A stretch of DNA of 64,000 nt from an uncultured Ruminiclostridium sp. (GCA_910588335.1 CAJUQV010000003.1:62001-126000); one strand, 5' to 3'. Counted from the first letter of the stretch, positions 25,739-35,107 are shown. Numbers and translations are program-made. Notes: generated by a model not told the origin, from the sequence alone.

Positions 25739-27370
25739 ATGGATTACAACGCACTGGCAGAACTGCTTTTTCCCGATGTGACAAATTCTCCCGATTATTA
25801 CGAAAGCCTTTATCCTCAAAGGGAGCTTCCCGAAGGGGCGAAAGTCACACGCTTTGCGCCGAGTCCTACCGGGTTTGTACATTTCGGCGGCCTTTTCCCC
25901 GTGCTGGTAGGCGAAAGATTGGCTCACCAAAGCGGCGGAGTGTTCTACCTGAGGATTGAGGATACCGACTCGAAACGCGAGGTTGAGGGAGCCGAATACG
26001 ACCTTATCAAGGTTTTTGAAAATTTCGGCATAAACTTTGACGAAAGCATTGTAAAAGAGGGAAAATACGGCCCCTACCGACAAAGCGAAAGAAGAGAAAT
26101 TTACCGAACCTACGCCAAGGAGCTGGTAAAAAACGGAAAAGCATATCCCTGCTTCTGCACGGAAGAGGATATGCAGTCCTTAAGGGAACGTCAGGAAACG
26201 GAAAAGGTTACCCCCGGCTATTACGGCGAATACGTCAGGTGCCGCAATCTTACCCTTGAACAAATAAAAGAAAAAATAAACGCGGGAATGCCTTATGTAC
26301 TGCGTTTCCGTTCCGAGGGAAGCCCCGACAATAAAATAAAATTCACCGACCTTGTAAAAGGCGCGATAGAGGTAACGGAAAATCATATAGACCACGTACT
26401 GCTGAAAAGCGACGGAATGCCCACCTACCATATGGCTCACGCGGTGGACGACCATCTTATGAGAACGACTCATGTGGTAAGAGGCGAGGAGTGGCTTTCA
26501 AGTCTTCCCTACCACATTCAGCTTTTTGCCGCGCTGGGCTTTAAGCTGCCCAAATACCTCCACATTTCCCAGCTTATGAGAAAAGAGGGCGAGGCAAAGA
26601 AAAAGCTTTCAAAACGCGACAAGGGCGCGGGTATGAGCTATTATATAAGCGAGGGATATCCCGCCGAAAGCGTTCTTGAATATGTCATGACGCTGCTTAA
26701 CAGCAACTTTGAGGACTGGCGAAGGGCTAATCCAGACGCGGAGCTGAACGATTTTCCTTTTTCGATAAAGAAAATGAGCGCCAGCGGCTCGCTGTTCGAT
26801 CTGATCAAGTTAGGCGACGTAAGCAAAAACGTTATTTCGAGAATGACCGCCGATAAAGTATATGAAAAGCTTGCGGCATGGGCGAAGGAATTTGACGGGG
26901 AGTTTTACGGCGTTATTTCAAAAGATCCGGATTATACGAAGCAAATATTGCAGATAGGCAGAGGCGGAAACAAGCCCCGCAAGGATCTGGAAACATGGAA
27001 GGATGCAAAGGGTTATATGGGCTTTTTCTTCCCGGAATACTTCCGATTTGACGAAAAACCCGAAGGCTTTGCCAAGGAGGATACCGTTCCCATTTTGGAG
27101 GAATTTTCGGAACAATACGATATTGACGACGAACAAAACGTCTGGTTCGACAAGGTAAAGGCCATTGGCGAAAAACACGGCTTTTGCCCCAATATAAAAG
27201 AATATAAAGCGAATCCCGACGCGTATAAGGGAAGCGTGGCGGACGTCAGCGCCTTTATAAGAGCGGCGGTAACGGGAAAATTAAACAGCCCCGATCTTTG
27301 TCTTGTAATGAAGATATTGGGCAGAGACGAAAGCTTAAACAGAATAAAGAAATTCAAGGAGACATTATAA
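25739..27370 (+). CDS. gltX: Glutamate--tRNA ligase
   Basis: Class I aminoacyl-tRNA synthetase charging tRNA-Glu, 543 residues from the ATG at 25739. That start is preferred because AAAGGA lies about ten bases upstream, while the earlier ATG at 25679 overlaps the promoter. The HIGH-type motif is 'FAPSPTGFVHFGG' (residues about 37-49) and the KMSKS-type motif 'KKKLSKRDKGAG' (about 285-296). 'RIEDTDSKREVEGAEY' is the family's second signature. glnS starts one base after the stop, so both Glu and Gln are charged directly, and this enzyme need not mischarge tRNA-Gln. Confidence 0.93.
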   Translation: MDYNALAELLFPDVTNSPDYYESLYPQRELPEGAKVTRFAPSPTGFVHFGGLFPVLVGERLAHQSGGVFYLRIEDTDSKREVEGAEYDLIKVFENFGINFDESIVKEGKYGPYRQSERREIYRTYAKELVKNGKAYPCFCTEEDMQSLRERQETEKVTPGYYGEYVRCRNLTLEQIKEKINAGMPYVLRFRSEGSPDNKIKFTDLVKGAIEVTENHIDHVLLKSDGMPTYHMAHAVDDHLMRTTHVVRGEEWLSSLPYHIQLFAALGFKLPKYLHISQLMRKEGEAKKKLSKRDKGAGMSYYISEGYPAESVLEYVMTLLNSNFEDWRRANPDAELNDFPFSIKKMSASGSLFDLIKLGDVSKNVISRMTADKVYEKLAAWAKEFDGEFYGVISKDPDYTKQILQIGRGGNKPRKDLETWKDAKGYMGFFFPEYFRFDEKPEGFAKEDTVPILEEFSEQYDIDDEQNVWFDKVKAIGEKHGFCPNIKEYKANPDAYKGSVADVSAFIRAAVTGKLNSPDLCLVMKILGRDESLNRIKKFKETL

Positions 27371-27371
27371 A

Positions 27372-29054
27372 ATGACAGAAGAAATAAAAAACGTTGACGG
27401 CGCGGCGGAAAACGAGTGCGGCTCCAATTTCCTGACCGATATAATCGAAAGCGACCTTGATGCGGGACGGGTAAAGAAAATTCACACCCGCTTTCCCCCC
27501 GAACCCAACGGATACCTTCATATAGGCAGCGCCAAGGCAATCTATATAAACTATACCTCCGCAAAAAAATACGGCGGTCTCTTCAATCTCCGCTTCGACG
27601 ACACAAACCCCACCAAAGAGGACAACGAGTACGTCGAATCCATAATGGAGGATTTAAAATGGTTAGGGGCAAATCCTGACGAAGTGTTTTACGGAAGCGA
27701 CTATTTCCAAAAAACCTATGAATTTGCCGTAGAACTTATAAAAAAAGGCAAGGCCTATGTTTGCGACTTAAACGGCGAGGAAATGAGACAGTACAGAGGT
27801 ACTCTTACCGAACCCGGAAAAAACAGCCCCTACCGCGACAGAAGTGTGGAGGAAAACTTAGAGCTGTTTGAAAAAATGAAAAACGGCGACTTTCCCGACG
27901 GCTACTGTACCCTCAGAGCCAAAATAGATATGGCCAGCCCCAATATGAATATGCGCGACCCCGCCATTTACCGTATCCTTCATATGTCACACCACCGTCA
28001 GGGTGACAAGTGGTGCATTTACCCCCTTTATGACTTTGCACATCCCATTCAGGACGCCTTGGAGGGCATAACGCACTCCATGTGCTCCATCGAGTTTGAA
28101 AACCACCGTCCTCTTTACGACTGGGTTGTGGAAAATATAGGCTTTGAACAGCCGCCTCATCAGTATGAGTTCGCAAGGCTCAACGTCACCAACACGGTAA
28201 TGAGCAAACGGTATTTAAGGCAGCTTGTCGAAACGGGAGTTGCAGACGGCTGGGACGATCCGAGACTTCCCACTCTCTGCGCTTTAAGAAGGCGCGGCTA
28301 TACACCCGAATCCATTTTCCGCTTTGTGGAGATGGCAGGCATCTGCAAAAGCCTTTCCGTGGTTGATATCGCCCTTTTGGAGCACTGCATAAGGGACGAG
28401 CTGAACAAAACCGCCTTAAGGAGAATAGCGATACTTGACCCCATAAAGGTGGAAATAGAAAATTATCCCGACGATAAAGAGGAATACTTTGAAATATCCA
28501 ACAATCCCAACGATGAATCGGCGGGAAAACGCAGGGTTCTTTTCAGCAAAAACATTTATATTGACAGAGACGATTTTTCCGCCTGTCCTCCCCCGAAATA
28601 CTTCCGCCTGAAGCCCGACGGCGAAGTAAGGCTTATGGGCGCTTATATAATCAAGTATAAGAACGTTGTTTACAACGAAGACGGAAGCATAAACAAAATC
28701 ATCTGTACCGCCGATCTTGAAAGCGGAAACGGCAATCCCGTCGACGGCAGAAAAGTCAAGGGCACCATTCACTGGCTCAGCAATAAAAACTGTATCGACA
28801 GAGACGTTTATATCTACAACAGCCTTTTCACCATAGAAAACACCAACGCAATCCCCGAAGACAAAACCTTTGACGATTATCTCAATCCCGAATCGGTGGA
28901 AAAGAAGCATAACTGCAAACTTGAAAAGTGCCTTGAGGAAGCAAAATCGGGAGATAAATTCCAGTTTGTGCGCATAGGCTATTTCTGCAAGGACTCGAAG
29001 CATGAGAACGTATTTAACCGAATTGTTGAATTAAAGGATTCTAAACCCTTCTGA
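27372..29054 (+). CDS. glnS: Glutamine--tRNA ligase
   Basis: GlnRS, 560 residues, the usual bacterial size. The HIGH motif is 'FPPEPNGYLHIGSAKA' (about 39-54), the ATP/amino-acid segment 'LRFDDTNPTKED' follows, and the KMSKS motif is 'NTVMSKRYLRQLV' (about 277-289). The C-terminal beta-barrel anticodon-binding domain is present ('LSNKNCIDRDVYIYNSLF'). Most Bacillota lack GlnRS and use GatCAB transamidation; its presence here in an operon with gltX suggests an acquired direct route, as known in some gut Clostridia. Ribosome site AAGGAG precedes the ATG. Confidence 0.94.
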   Translation: MTEEIKNVDGAAENECGSNFLTDIIESDLDAGRVKKIHTRFPPEPNGYLHIGSAKAIYINYTSAKKYGGLFNLRFDDTNPTKEDNEYVESIMEDLKWLGANPDEVFYGSDYFQKTYEFAVELIKKGKAYVCDLNGEEMRQYRGTLTEPGKNSPYRDRSVEENLELFEKMKNGDFPDGYCTLRAKIDMASPNMNMRDPAIYRILHMSHHRQGDKWCIYPLYDFAHPIQDALEGITHSMCSIEFENHRPLYDWVVENIGFEQPPHQYEFARLNVTNTVMSKRYLRQLVETGVADGWDDPRLPTLCALRRRGYTPESIFRFVEMAGICKSLSVVDIALLEHCIRDELNKTALRRIAILDPIKVEIENYPDDKEEYFEISNNPNDESAGKRRVLFSKNIYIDRDDFSACPPPKYFRLKPDGEVRLMGAYIIKYKNVVYNEDGSINKIICTADLESGNGNPVDGRKVKGTIHWLSNKNCIDRDVYIYNSLFTIENTNAIPEDKTFDDYLNPESVEKKHNCKLEKCLEEAKSGDKFQFVRIGYFCKDSKHENVFNRIVELKDSKPF

Positions 29055-29056
29055 TT

Positions 29057-29803
29057 ATGAACGCTTTTAACAAATTAGAATTTGACAAAAAAATAAAAAA
29101 GCTGAACCAAATACTGAAAAACTCAAAAAACACCGTATTTTTCGGCGGAGCGGGAGTATCCACCGAAAGCGGAATACCCGATTTCAGAAGTGTTGACGGA
29201 CTTTACGGTCAAAAATACGCTTACCCTCCTGAAACGATACTCAGCGGCGATTTCTTTTACTCTCAGACCGAGGAATTTTACCGTTTTTACCGCGATAAAA
29301 TGCTGTGCCTTGACGCAAAGCCCAATAAAGCCCATGAAAAACTGGCGGAACTGGAAGAAAAGGGAAAGCTGTCGGCTGTGATTACCCAGAATATTGACGG
29401 CCTGCACCAGAAGGCTGGAAGCAAAAGGGTTTACGAGCTTCACGGCTCCGTGCTCAGGAATTACTGTCTTAAGTGCGGCAAGAGCTATACCGCCGAGTAT
29501 ATAAAGGACTGCGGCGGCGTTCCGAGATGTGACTGCGGCGGTCTGGTAAAGCCCGACGTGGTACTGTACAGCGAACAGCTTGACCAAAAAACGCTTAATA
29601 ACTCCATAAACGCAATTGTCAATGCCGATACCTTAATAATAGGCGGCACATCCCTTGTGGTATATCCCGCCGCGGGACTTATCAATTATTTTAACGGCAA
29701 TAATCTTGTGATAGTAAATATGTCTCCCACAAGCGCCGACAGCCAAGCCGACCTGCTTATAGAGGGTAAGATAGGCGAGGTTTTCGGCGGATTGGAAATA
29801 TAG
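29057..29803 (+). CDS. cobB: NAD-dependent protein deacylase (sirtuin)
   Basis: Sir2-family enzyme that removes acetyl or other acyl groups from lysines using NAD+. It has 248 residues. The NAD-binding motif is 'FFGGAGVSTESGIPDFRS' (about residues 29-46), the catalytic His lies in 'YELHGSVLRNYC' after 'TQNIDGLHQKAGSK', and the structural zinc is held by two pairs ('CLKCGKSY' and 'CDCGG'). 'IIGGTSLVVYPAAGLI' completes the Rossmann fold. It starts two bases after the glnS stop and so is in the same operon, suggesting housekeeping expression. Confidence 0.92.
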   Translation: MNAFNKLEFDKKIKKLNQILKNSKNTVFFGGAGVSTESGIPDFRSVDGLYGQKYAYPPETILSGDFFYSQTEEFYRFYRDKMLCLDAKPNKAHEKLAELEEKGKLSAVITQNIDGLHQKAGSKRVYELHGSVLRNYCLKCGKSYTAEYIKDCGGVPRCDCGGLVKPDVVLYSEQLDQKTLNNSINAIVNADTLIIGGTSLVVYPAAGLINYFNGNNLVIVNMSPTSADSQADLLIEGKIGEVFGGLEI

Positions 29804-29811
29804 GTAAAATT

Positions 29812-30669
29812 ATGATAATAAGCGCAAGCCGCCGCACCGACATACCCGCCTTTTATTCCGAATGGTTTTTCGGCAGACTTAAGGAAGGCTATGTCGAAGT
29901 AAAAAATCCCTTTAATTCCGCAATGAAGAAAGTAAGCATGAAACCGGAGGACGTAGACTGCCTCGTGTTCTGGACAAAAAACCCGAAGCCTATGCTTGAA
30001 CGACTTGAAGAGCTTAAGAGATATGAGTATTATTTTCAGTTTACGCTGAACTCATATGGTAAGGATATCGAAAAAAACGTACCTTCAAAAAACGGTGAAT
30101 TGATTGATACCTTTAAAGCTCTTTCTGAAAAGATAGGGAGGGAAAGGCTGGTATGGCGCTATGATCCGATTCTTGTAACCGAAAAATATACCGTGGAATA
30201 TCATACGGAATGGTTCGGAAAATTGTCACGGGAACTTAAGGATTACTTTGATAGCTGTGTTATAAGCTTTATCGACAGCTACGCTAAAACCAAAAAGCGC
30301 TTTAGGGAAAACGGGATTAGAGAACTTACGGAAGCCGAAATTTTCCGAATTGCCGAAGCTTTTTCCGCAATAGCGGAAGAAAACGGCTTCAAAATAAACA
30401 CCTGCGCCGAAAGCGCCGACCTGAGCCGATTCGGTATAGGTCATTCAAGCTGTATAGATAAGAAACGCATTGAAGCGTTGACGGGAAAATCTCTTGATAC
30501 CAAAAAAGACAAATACCAGCGAAAAGAGTGCGGCTGCTGCGAAAGTACGGATATAGGAGCCTATAACACCTGCATCCACAATTGTATATACTGCTATGCC
30601 AACGGCAGATGGAAAACCGTCGAAAATAACTATTACAAACATAACGGCAAATCGGGTATACTGATCTGA
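29812..30669 (+). CDS. DUF1848 family protein with C-terminal CX3CX2C cluster
   Basis: 285 residues of the DUF1848 family, recognised by its start 'MIISASRRTDIPAFYSEWF' and by 'CLVFWTKNPKPML', 'YYFQFTLNSYG' and 'RLVWRYDPILV'. The C-terminus is rich in cysteine: 'KECGCCESTDIGAYNTCIHNCIYCYANG'-type sequence holds a CX3CX2C group like that of radical SAM enzymes, but at the end rather than the start of the barrel. Function is unknown; an Fe-S enzyme with circularly permuted radical SAM character is a reasonable guess. It is eight bases downstream of the sirtuin gene. Confidence 0.85.
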   Translation: MIISASRRTDIPAFYSEWFFGRLKEGYVEVKNPFNSAMKKVSMKPEDVDCLVFWTKNPKPMLERLEELKRYEYYFQFTLNSYGKDIEKNVPSKNGELIDTFKALSEKIGRERLVWRYDPILVTEKYTVEYHTEWFGKLSRELKDYFDSCVISFIDSYAKTKKRFRENGIRELTEAEIFRIAEAFSAIAEENGFKINTCAESADLSRFGIGHSSCIDKKRIEALTGKSLDTKKDKYQRKECGCCESTDIGAYNTCIHNCIYCYANGRWKTVENNYYKHNGKSGILI

Positions 30670-30692
30670 CAAAACACAAGGAGGGAATTATC

Positions 30693-31223
30693 ATGAGCGT
30701 TAACGGAATAACCACTTCGGGACAGGTCCCAATCACCTATACAAAAAGAAACGTGACCGGACAAAAATCAAAAAACGACAATCCCAGAACCGACACTCTT
30801 ACCCTTACACAGGAGGCTCAGCAGTTTCTTAAAACCCAAAAGGAGCTTGAAAACGCCCCCAAATCAAAAAAAGACGAGTACAAGGACGATCTCCAACGCT
30901 TTTTGGACAGTCTTAACCAAGAGGACGAGGACGACAAAAGCAGCAGCTTTCTGGATATTGCAAAGTGCATGAAAATAGCCAGACGGATACAAAACGGAGA
31001 CAAGGTTCCACTTAAGGATATAAAATTTCTCGCAAAAAAAGAACCGAAGCTGTATATGATGGCCATGACCTTTAAAAGGAACGACAATCCAAAGCCGAAA
31101 AAATACAAGACGGTTCTCGAAAAAAAAGACTCCGAGTCCGACGACGCCCGTATGCTCTCCAAAACCGAAAGCGCTGGCGGAGTTATGAGCGTTGACACGC
31201 TTGCGGAAGGGCTTGAAGAATAA
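30693..31223 (+). CDS. Hypothetical charged soluble protein
   Basis: 176 residues, very rich in Lys, Asp, Glu and Ser, with no signal peptide or membrane segment. I do not recognise a family. A Gly/Thr-containing N-terminus is followed by a predicted helical segment (about 40-75), an acidic patch ('NQEDEDDKSSS'), and a basic region about 95-140 ('KKEPKLYMMAMTFKRNDNPK'). A very good ribosome site (AAGGAGGG) precedes the ATG and it follows DUF1848 by 23 bases, so it is probably a real gene and the last in that operon. Confidence 0.6.
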   Translation: MSVNGITTSGQVPITYTKRNVTGQKSKNDNPRTDTLTLTQEAQQFLKTQKELENAPKSKKDEYKDDLQRFLDSLNQEDEDDKSSSFLDIAKCMKIARRIQNGDKVPLKDIKFLAKKEPKLYMMAMTFKRNDNPKPKKYKTVLEKKDSESDDARMLSKTESAGGVMSVDTLAEGLEE

Positions 31224-31353
31224 AGCTCCATCTTTACATACTATCGTTTACGTCTTTTAGTAAAATTTATCCAATGAGTTGGTACATTCTTTTGATGAAT
31301 AGAAAAAAGTTATATATTTGCCTAATTCATATAATAATTAAGGAGAATCACAT

Positions 31354-31653
31354 ATGGCAAAAACCGCATGGATTTTTTCATACAAGTTAAAGAAAAATGT
31401 AAACAAGGAACAATTTGTGGAACTGACACAAAAGCTTCACGATGAAATTATTTCCAAAGCAAAAGGCTTTATATCCTGGGAGCATTACCTTCAAAAAGAC
31501 ACATGGACAGATTTTGTTCTTTGGGAAACAGAAGAAGATGCAACCAATGCAACTCTCATAGGAAAAGGAAAGGAAGTAACGGAAAATTTTTACGCCTGCA
31601 TTCAAATGAATACATGCAAAGCGCTGATTTCACAGCTTGTAAAAAAATATTAA
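31354..31653 (+). CDS. Small ABM-like (dimeric alpha/beta barrel) protein
   Basis: 99 residues. Size and pattern ('AWIFSYKLKKNVNKEQFVEL', 'GFISWEHYLQ', 'WTDFVLWETEEDATNA') fit the ferredoxin-like dimeric alpha/beta barrel of antibiotic-biosynthesis-monooxygenase-like proteins. No cofactor motif can be read, so activity is unknown. It has its own ribosome site (AAGGAG) and a 130-base gap from the gene before it, and is more AT-rich than the neighbouring operon. Confidence 0.6.
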   Translation: MAKTAWIFSYKLKKNVNKEQFVELTQKLHDEIISKAKGFISWEHYLQKDTWTDFVLWETEEDATNATLIGKGKEVTENFYACIQMNTCKALISQLVKKY

Positions 31654-31749
31654 CTCTTATTCGTAAAAAACGTATATATTGTTTATTGTTTCAATAATAA
31701 AATACTTTTTTTGTCATTGTTATTTTACATGATTTTTAAAGGTGAAATG

Positions 31750-31778
31750 TTGACTTTTTTATGGTCATATGTTAAAAT
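31750..31778 (+). promoter_or_regulatory. Promoter of the transglutaminase-like lipoprotein gene
   Basis: TTGACT (31750-31755), 17 bases, TAAAAT (31773-31778), followed after 25 bases by the AGGTGA ribosome site and the TTG start. Confidence 0.65.
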
Positions 31779-31814
31779 TTTATTATTATATTTCTCGTTT
31801 ACAGAGGTGATAGC

Positions 31815-33161
31815 TTGAAAAACAAAAAGCTTACGGCGGTTTTGGTTGCTCTATCTGTCGCTTTATGCGGCTGTAATACCGTAAATGACAATCCGGACAT
31901 ATCCGTTAGCACCGTCCCCAGCATCGGAAGCGTATACGATATTGACAGCGCGTCAATAATCGAAAACGAGACTATCCCCGAAATCACTTCCGAGTCCTCG
32001 ATAAGCGCCAAAACGGAAAAAAGTGAGGAATCAAAAGTAAATTCGATATCGGAATCTAAAAATCCCGAAGTAAGCTCTGAGGAAAATTCGGATTCATCGA
32101 CGGATACGGCTTCGGAAAGCGAAACATCCGTCAATAAAGAGGAAAGCGCGTCGGAAACGAAAAAAATTGAGAAAACCACTCTGAGTAAACCGTCCGTCGG
32201 CGGCGAAAGCGCCGTTAACTCACCTCCCGCTTCGAGAACCACGACGCCGGCTGCCGCCTCGGTTTCCTCCTCCGCACAAACAACTTCGGCCGCAACCACC
32301 ACCGTCCAGACAACCACCGCTCCGCCGCCAGCTTCCCCCTCCCCCGCCACCGTGCTTACTTCCGCGGCGGACGGTATTTTGACACAGTCCAACGACCGTG
32401 CCACCATAGATTACAGCCATTCCTCAGACGGCTATGTCATGGCAAAATATACGGGTTCGGTGGGAAAAATAAAAATTCAGATAATCACACCTTCCGGCGT
32501 CAAGCAAAACTATAACCTGAAATCCGACGGAACCTACGAATCCTATCCTCTTACCGGAAGCAGCGGCACTTATACGGTGAACGTTCTGGAACTTGTGGAA
32601 GGGAAAAGCTACGCACTGGCCAACACCGTAACAATAGACGTGAATATTGCCGATCCCTTTTCACCTTTCCTGAGACCCAGTCAGTATGTGAACTTTTCCG
32701 CAGGCGACAGCGCCGTTACGCTGGCGTCGCAGCTTTGCGCCGGTACAGTCGGTGCGCTGGAAAAAGTGGATAAGATATACTCGTGGCTTGTGGACAATGT
32801 GGTATACGACCATGAATTTGCCGCCTCGGATATAGCCGGAGGATACGCCGGCGACACTTACAAGGTGGTGAATCAGAAAAAAGGCATTTGTCTCGATTAC
32901 GCCGCAACAATGGCGGCGATGCTGAGAAGCCAGAACGTACCCACACAGGTAATATCGGGCAACGTTACCGACGGAGGATTCCACGCTTGGGTCAGCGTAT
33001 ATGTTAAAGAAGCGGGCTGGGTATATGCAGGTGCAATTCACTTTGACGGCACGGGATGGCAGAGAATGGATCCCACCTACGCCGCAAGCTCCAAATCCAA
33101 TCAGTCAATACTCGATTTTATTGCCAACGGAAATAACTATGCAACAAAATTTATTAACTGA
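31815..33161 (+). CDS. Lipoprotein with transglutaminase-like domain
   Basis: 448 residues, TTG start chosen from AGGTGA upstream. An N-terminal signal with lipobox-like 'LSVALCGCN' suggests a membrane-anchored lipoprotein. A long Ser/Glu/Lys then Pro/Thr/Ala-rich linker (about 25-190) precedes a beta-rich region (about 195-280) and a transglutaminase/protease-like core. Its triad is visible: Cys in 'KGICLDYAATMAAML', His in 'GGFHAWVSVYV' and Asp in 'RMDPTYAA'. Such proteins in gut Clostridia are thought to act on wall or surface proteins. It lies 68 bases upstream of the pilus-like operon on the same strand and may be co-transcribed. Confidence 0.85.
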   Translation: MKNKKLTAVLVALSVALCGCNTVNDNPDISVSTVPSIGSVYDIDSASIIENETIPEITSESSISAKTEKSEESKVNSISESKNPEVSSEENSDSSTDTASESETSVNKEESASETKKIEKTTLSKPSVGGESAVNSPPASRTTTPAAASVSSSAQTTSAATTTVQTTTAPPPASPSPATVLTSAADGILTQSNDRATIDYSHSSDGYVMAKYTGSVGKIKIQIITPSGVKQNYNLKSDGTYESYPLTGSSGTYTVNVLELVEGKSYALANTVTIDVNIADPFSPFLRPSQYVNFSAGDSAVTLASQLCAGTVGALEKVDKIYSWLVDNVVYDHEFAASDIAGGYAGDTYKVVNQKKGICLDYAATMAAMLRSQNVPTQVISGNVTDGGFHAWVSVYVKEAGWVYAGAIHFDGTGWQRMDPTYAASSKSNQSILDFIANGNNYATKFIN

Positions 33162-33229
33162 TATAATAATTCAGAATAATTAGGTTTGATAACAATTAAA
33201 GATATAAATATCCCCGAAGGAGAAACGAA

Positions 33230-34246
33230 ATGGCAGCAAAAACGCTTAATCCCGCTTACATATCAAGACTGTTCGGCGAACTGTACGACACGCTGAGCTC
33301 CGGTATGTCCGTAAACGACGGAATATATATGCTTTTAAGCGACAATAAAAACGATCCGATTCTGAAAAGCCTGCTCAGCGATACCTCCAAGGGAACCAAA
33401 TTTTCCGAGGCGGTAAAAAACACCAAAGCGTTTCCCGCCTATGCGGAGGAGATGCTGCAAATAGGAGAGCATACCGGACGGCTGGATTCGGTGCTGCTGG
33501 GGCTTTCCGAATATTATACAAGACAGCGGGAAATATCCGAAAATATAAAAAACGCCGTCGCTTTCCCTTTGATTTTACTTGTTATACTGGCGGTAATCGT
33601 AATACTGCTGCTGACGCGGGTGCTTCCGATATTTAACGATGTTTTCGCACAATTGGGAGTTTCAATGTCGGGAGCGTCGGTGGCTCTTATGAATTTAGGC
33701 TCGGCCATTCAATCCTATGCTTTTGTGATTACGGGAATTGTCATATTTGTCGCAATACTGGCGATTATACTTTATAAGCTGCCGGGTACGCATGATAAAG
33801 TGCTTTCTCTTTTCAAAGGCAAAAAGCTTAAAAACAAAATGTCCTCCGCCAACTTCGCCTCCGCTATGGCGATGACCATTTCCAGCGGTATGGATATTGA
33901 CGACGCTCTTGAAATGTCAAAGAAAATATGCGGCGAGGACACAGGGAAAAAAATATCCTCCTGTCAGGAATATATGAGAAGCGGGCAAAGCTTTGACAAT
34001 GCTATCAAAAAAACAGACATATTGGACGGAGTCAGCGTCAGAAGACTCACCGTGAGCTTTCAGACGGGAAAAACCGACGAAACCATGAAAAAAATCTCCG
34101 AGGATTATTCAAAGAAGGTGAATGACGCCATTGATGAAAAAATCAGCAGGGTTGAACCCGTGCTGGTAATAATAATGTCGGTGGTAGTGGGCTTCGTTCT
34201 GTTTTCGGTAATGATACCCATGCTGTCGGTTATCACTTCAATCTGA
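33230..34246 (+). CDS. Type II secretion / type IV pilus inner-membrane protein (PilC/GspF family)
   Basis: 338 residues with the duplicated GspF domain (about 10-125 and 205-325), each followed by membrane segments. Family motifs are 'YISRLFGELYDTLSSGMSVNDGIYML', 'EMLQIGEHTGRLDSVL' and, in the second copy, 'FASAMAMTISSGMDIDDALEM' with 'VEPVLVIIMSVVVGFVLFSVMIPML' near the end. It lacks the N-terminal extension of typical PilC. It is the platform protein that couples the cytoplasmic ATPase to pilin assembly. First of six closely spaced genes ending with pilT; ribosome site AAGGAG. Confidence 0.88.
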   Translation: MAAKTLNPAYISRLFGELYDTLSSGMSVNDGIYMLLSDNKNDPILKSLLSDTSKGTKFSEAVKNTKAFPAYAEEMLQIGEHTGRLDSVLLGLSEYYTRQREISENIKNAVAFPLILLVILAVIVILLLTRVLPIFNDVFAQLGVSMSGASVALMNLGSAIQSYAFVITGIVIFVAILAIILYKLPGTHDKVLSLFKGKKLKNKMSSANFASAMAMTISSGMDIDDALEMSKKICGEDTGKKISSCQEYMRSGQSFDNAIKKTDILDGVSVRRLTVSFQTGKTDETMKKISEDYSKKVNDAIDEKISRVEPVLVIIMSVVVGFVLFSVMIPMLSVITSI

Positions 34247-34278
34247 TTTTTAAAATAACGGGAAAGGAAGATATCGCA

Positions 34279-34602
34279 ATGAAATTAAAAAACGATTTTC
34301 ACCCATTTGTAAGATATATTCCCGCCGTTATTATCTTTATCGTAATATTAACTATCGTAATTTTCGCCTTAAATGATATAAACGGCACTTCCGAAAGCGA
34401 AGGGCTTACCATAACCGAAAACAGCGTAAGACGCGCCGTTATAACCTGCTACGCTCAGGAAGGCAGTTATCCTCCCGATATAGAATATCTCAAGGAAAAT
34501 TACGGCTTAAGAATAAGCGACGAATATTTGGTGTACTATGATATTTTTGCTTCCAATATAATGCCGAATATCACAGTGGCAAGAAAGCAGGTGGACGGTT
34601 GA
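34279..34602 (+). CDS. Small pilin-like membrane protein
   Basis: 107 residues: a basic N-terminus, one membrane segment (about 14-33) and a short extracellular part with 'RRAVITCYAQEGSYPPDIEYLKENYGL', which resembles the conserved stretch of major pseudopilins (GspG-like). No Gly-x-x-x-x-Glu prepilin peptidase site is evident before the membrane segment. Its position between the platform gene and further pilin-like genes supports a structural or accessory pilus role. The stop overlaps the start of the next gene in TTGA. Confidence 0.6.
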   Translation: MKLKNDFHPFVRYIPAVIIFIVILTIVIFALNDINGTSESEGLTITENSVRRAVITCYAQEGSYPPDIEYLKENYGLRISDEYLVYYDIFASNIMPNITVARKQVDG

Positions 34603-35063
34603 AAAACAAGCTTCACTCAATAGATTCCGTGTTTGTGTTGCTCCTGTTCGCCCTGTTTGTAATGACGGCGCTGTTTATAACCGTATCCGGCGCCGCCGCA
34701 TATCGAAACGCTTCAGTACAGATGGAAGAGCGGTTTAACAAACAGACCTGTATCAGCTACATAACCGCAAAAATACGTGCCAATAACGAAGCGGATAAGA
34801 TTACAGTCGGCGAGTTGGGGGGAATAAGCGCCCTTTGTATTAACGATAATTTTGACGGTGTTAATTACGTCACATATATATACCAGTACGACGGAATGAT
34901 ACGCGAGCTTTTCTGCGGCGCCGATATTTCCCTTCCCCCTTCCGCAGGTTTCGCACTCACGGAAGCAAAGGCGCTTTCCTTTGAGCAAAAAGACAATTTG
35001 TTTGAGATAAAATTTACGGATAACGAAGATAAAACTACCGAGTTTTATGTAAATGTGATATAA
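34599..35063 (+). CDS. DUF4860-like pilus accessory protein
   Basis: 154 residues from a TTG start that overlaps the stop of the preceding gene. One N-terminal membrane segment (about 9-33) and an extracellular beta-rich part ('TYIYQYDGMIRELFCGADISLPPSAG'). It looks like the DUF4860 proteins found in Clostridia pilus-like operons. Function unknown; the layout is that of a minor pseudopilin without an obvious peptidase site. Confidence 0.6.
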   Translation: MKNKLHSIDSVFVLLLFALFVMTALFITVSGAAAYRNASVQMEERFNKQTCISYITAKIRANNEADKITVGELGGISALCINDNFDGVNYVTYIYQYDGMIRELFCGADISLPPSAGFALTEAKALSFEQKDNLFEIKFTDNEDKTTEFYVNVI

Positions 35064-35107
35064 AAATAAGTATGAATTTAAAAAAATTATGAAAGGAATA
35101 GTCGCAT

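Noticed and set aside
31799..32407. Ala/Val/Glu-rich ORF on the minus strand opposite the transglutaminase-like gene
   Set aside because: Again an antisense shadow of the low-complexity linker.
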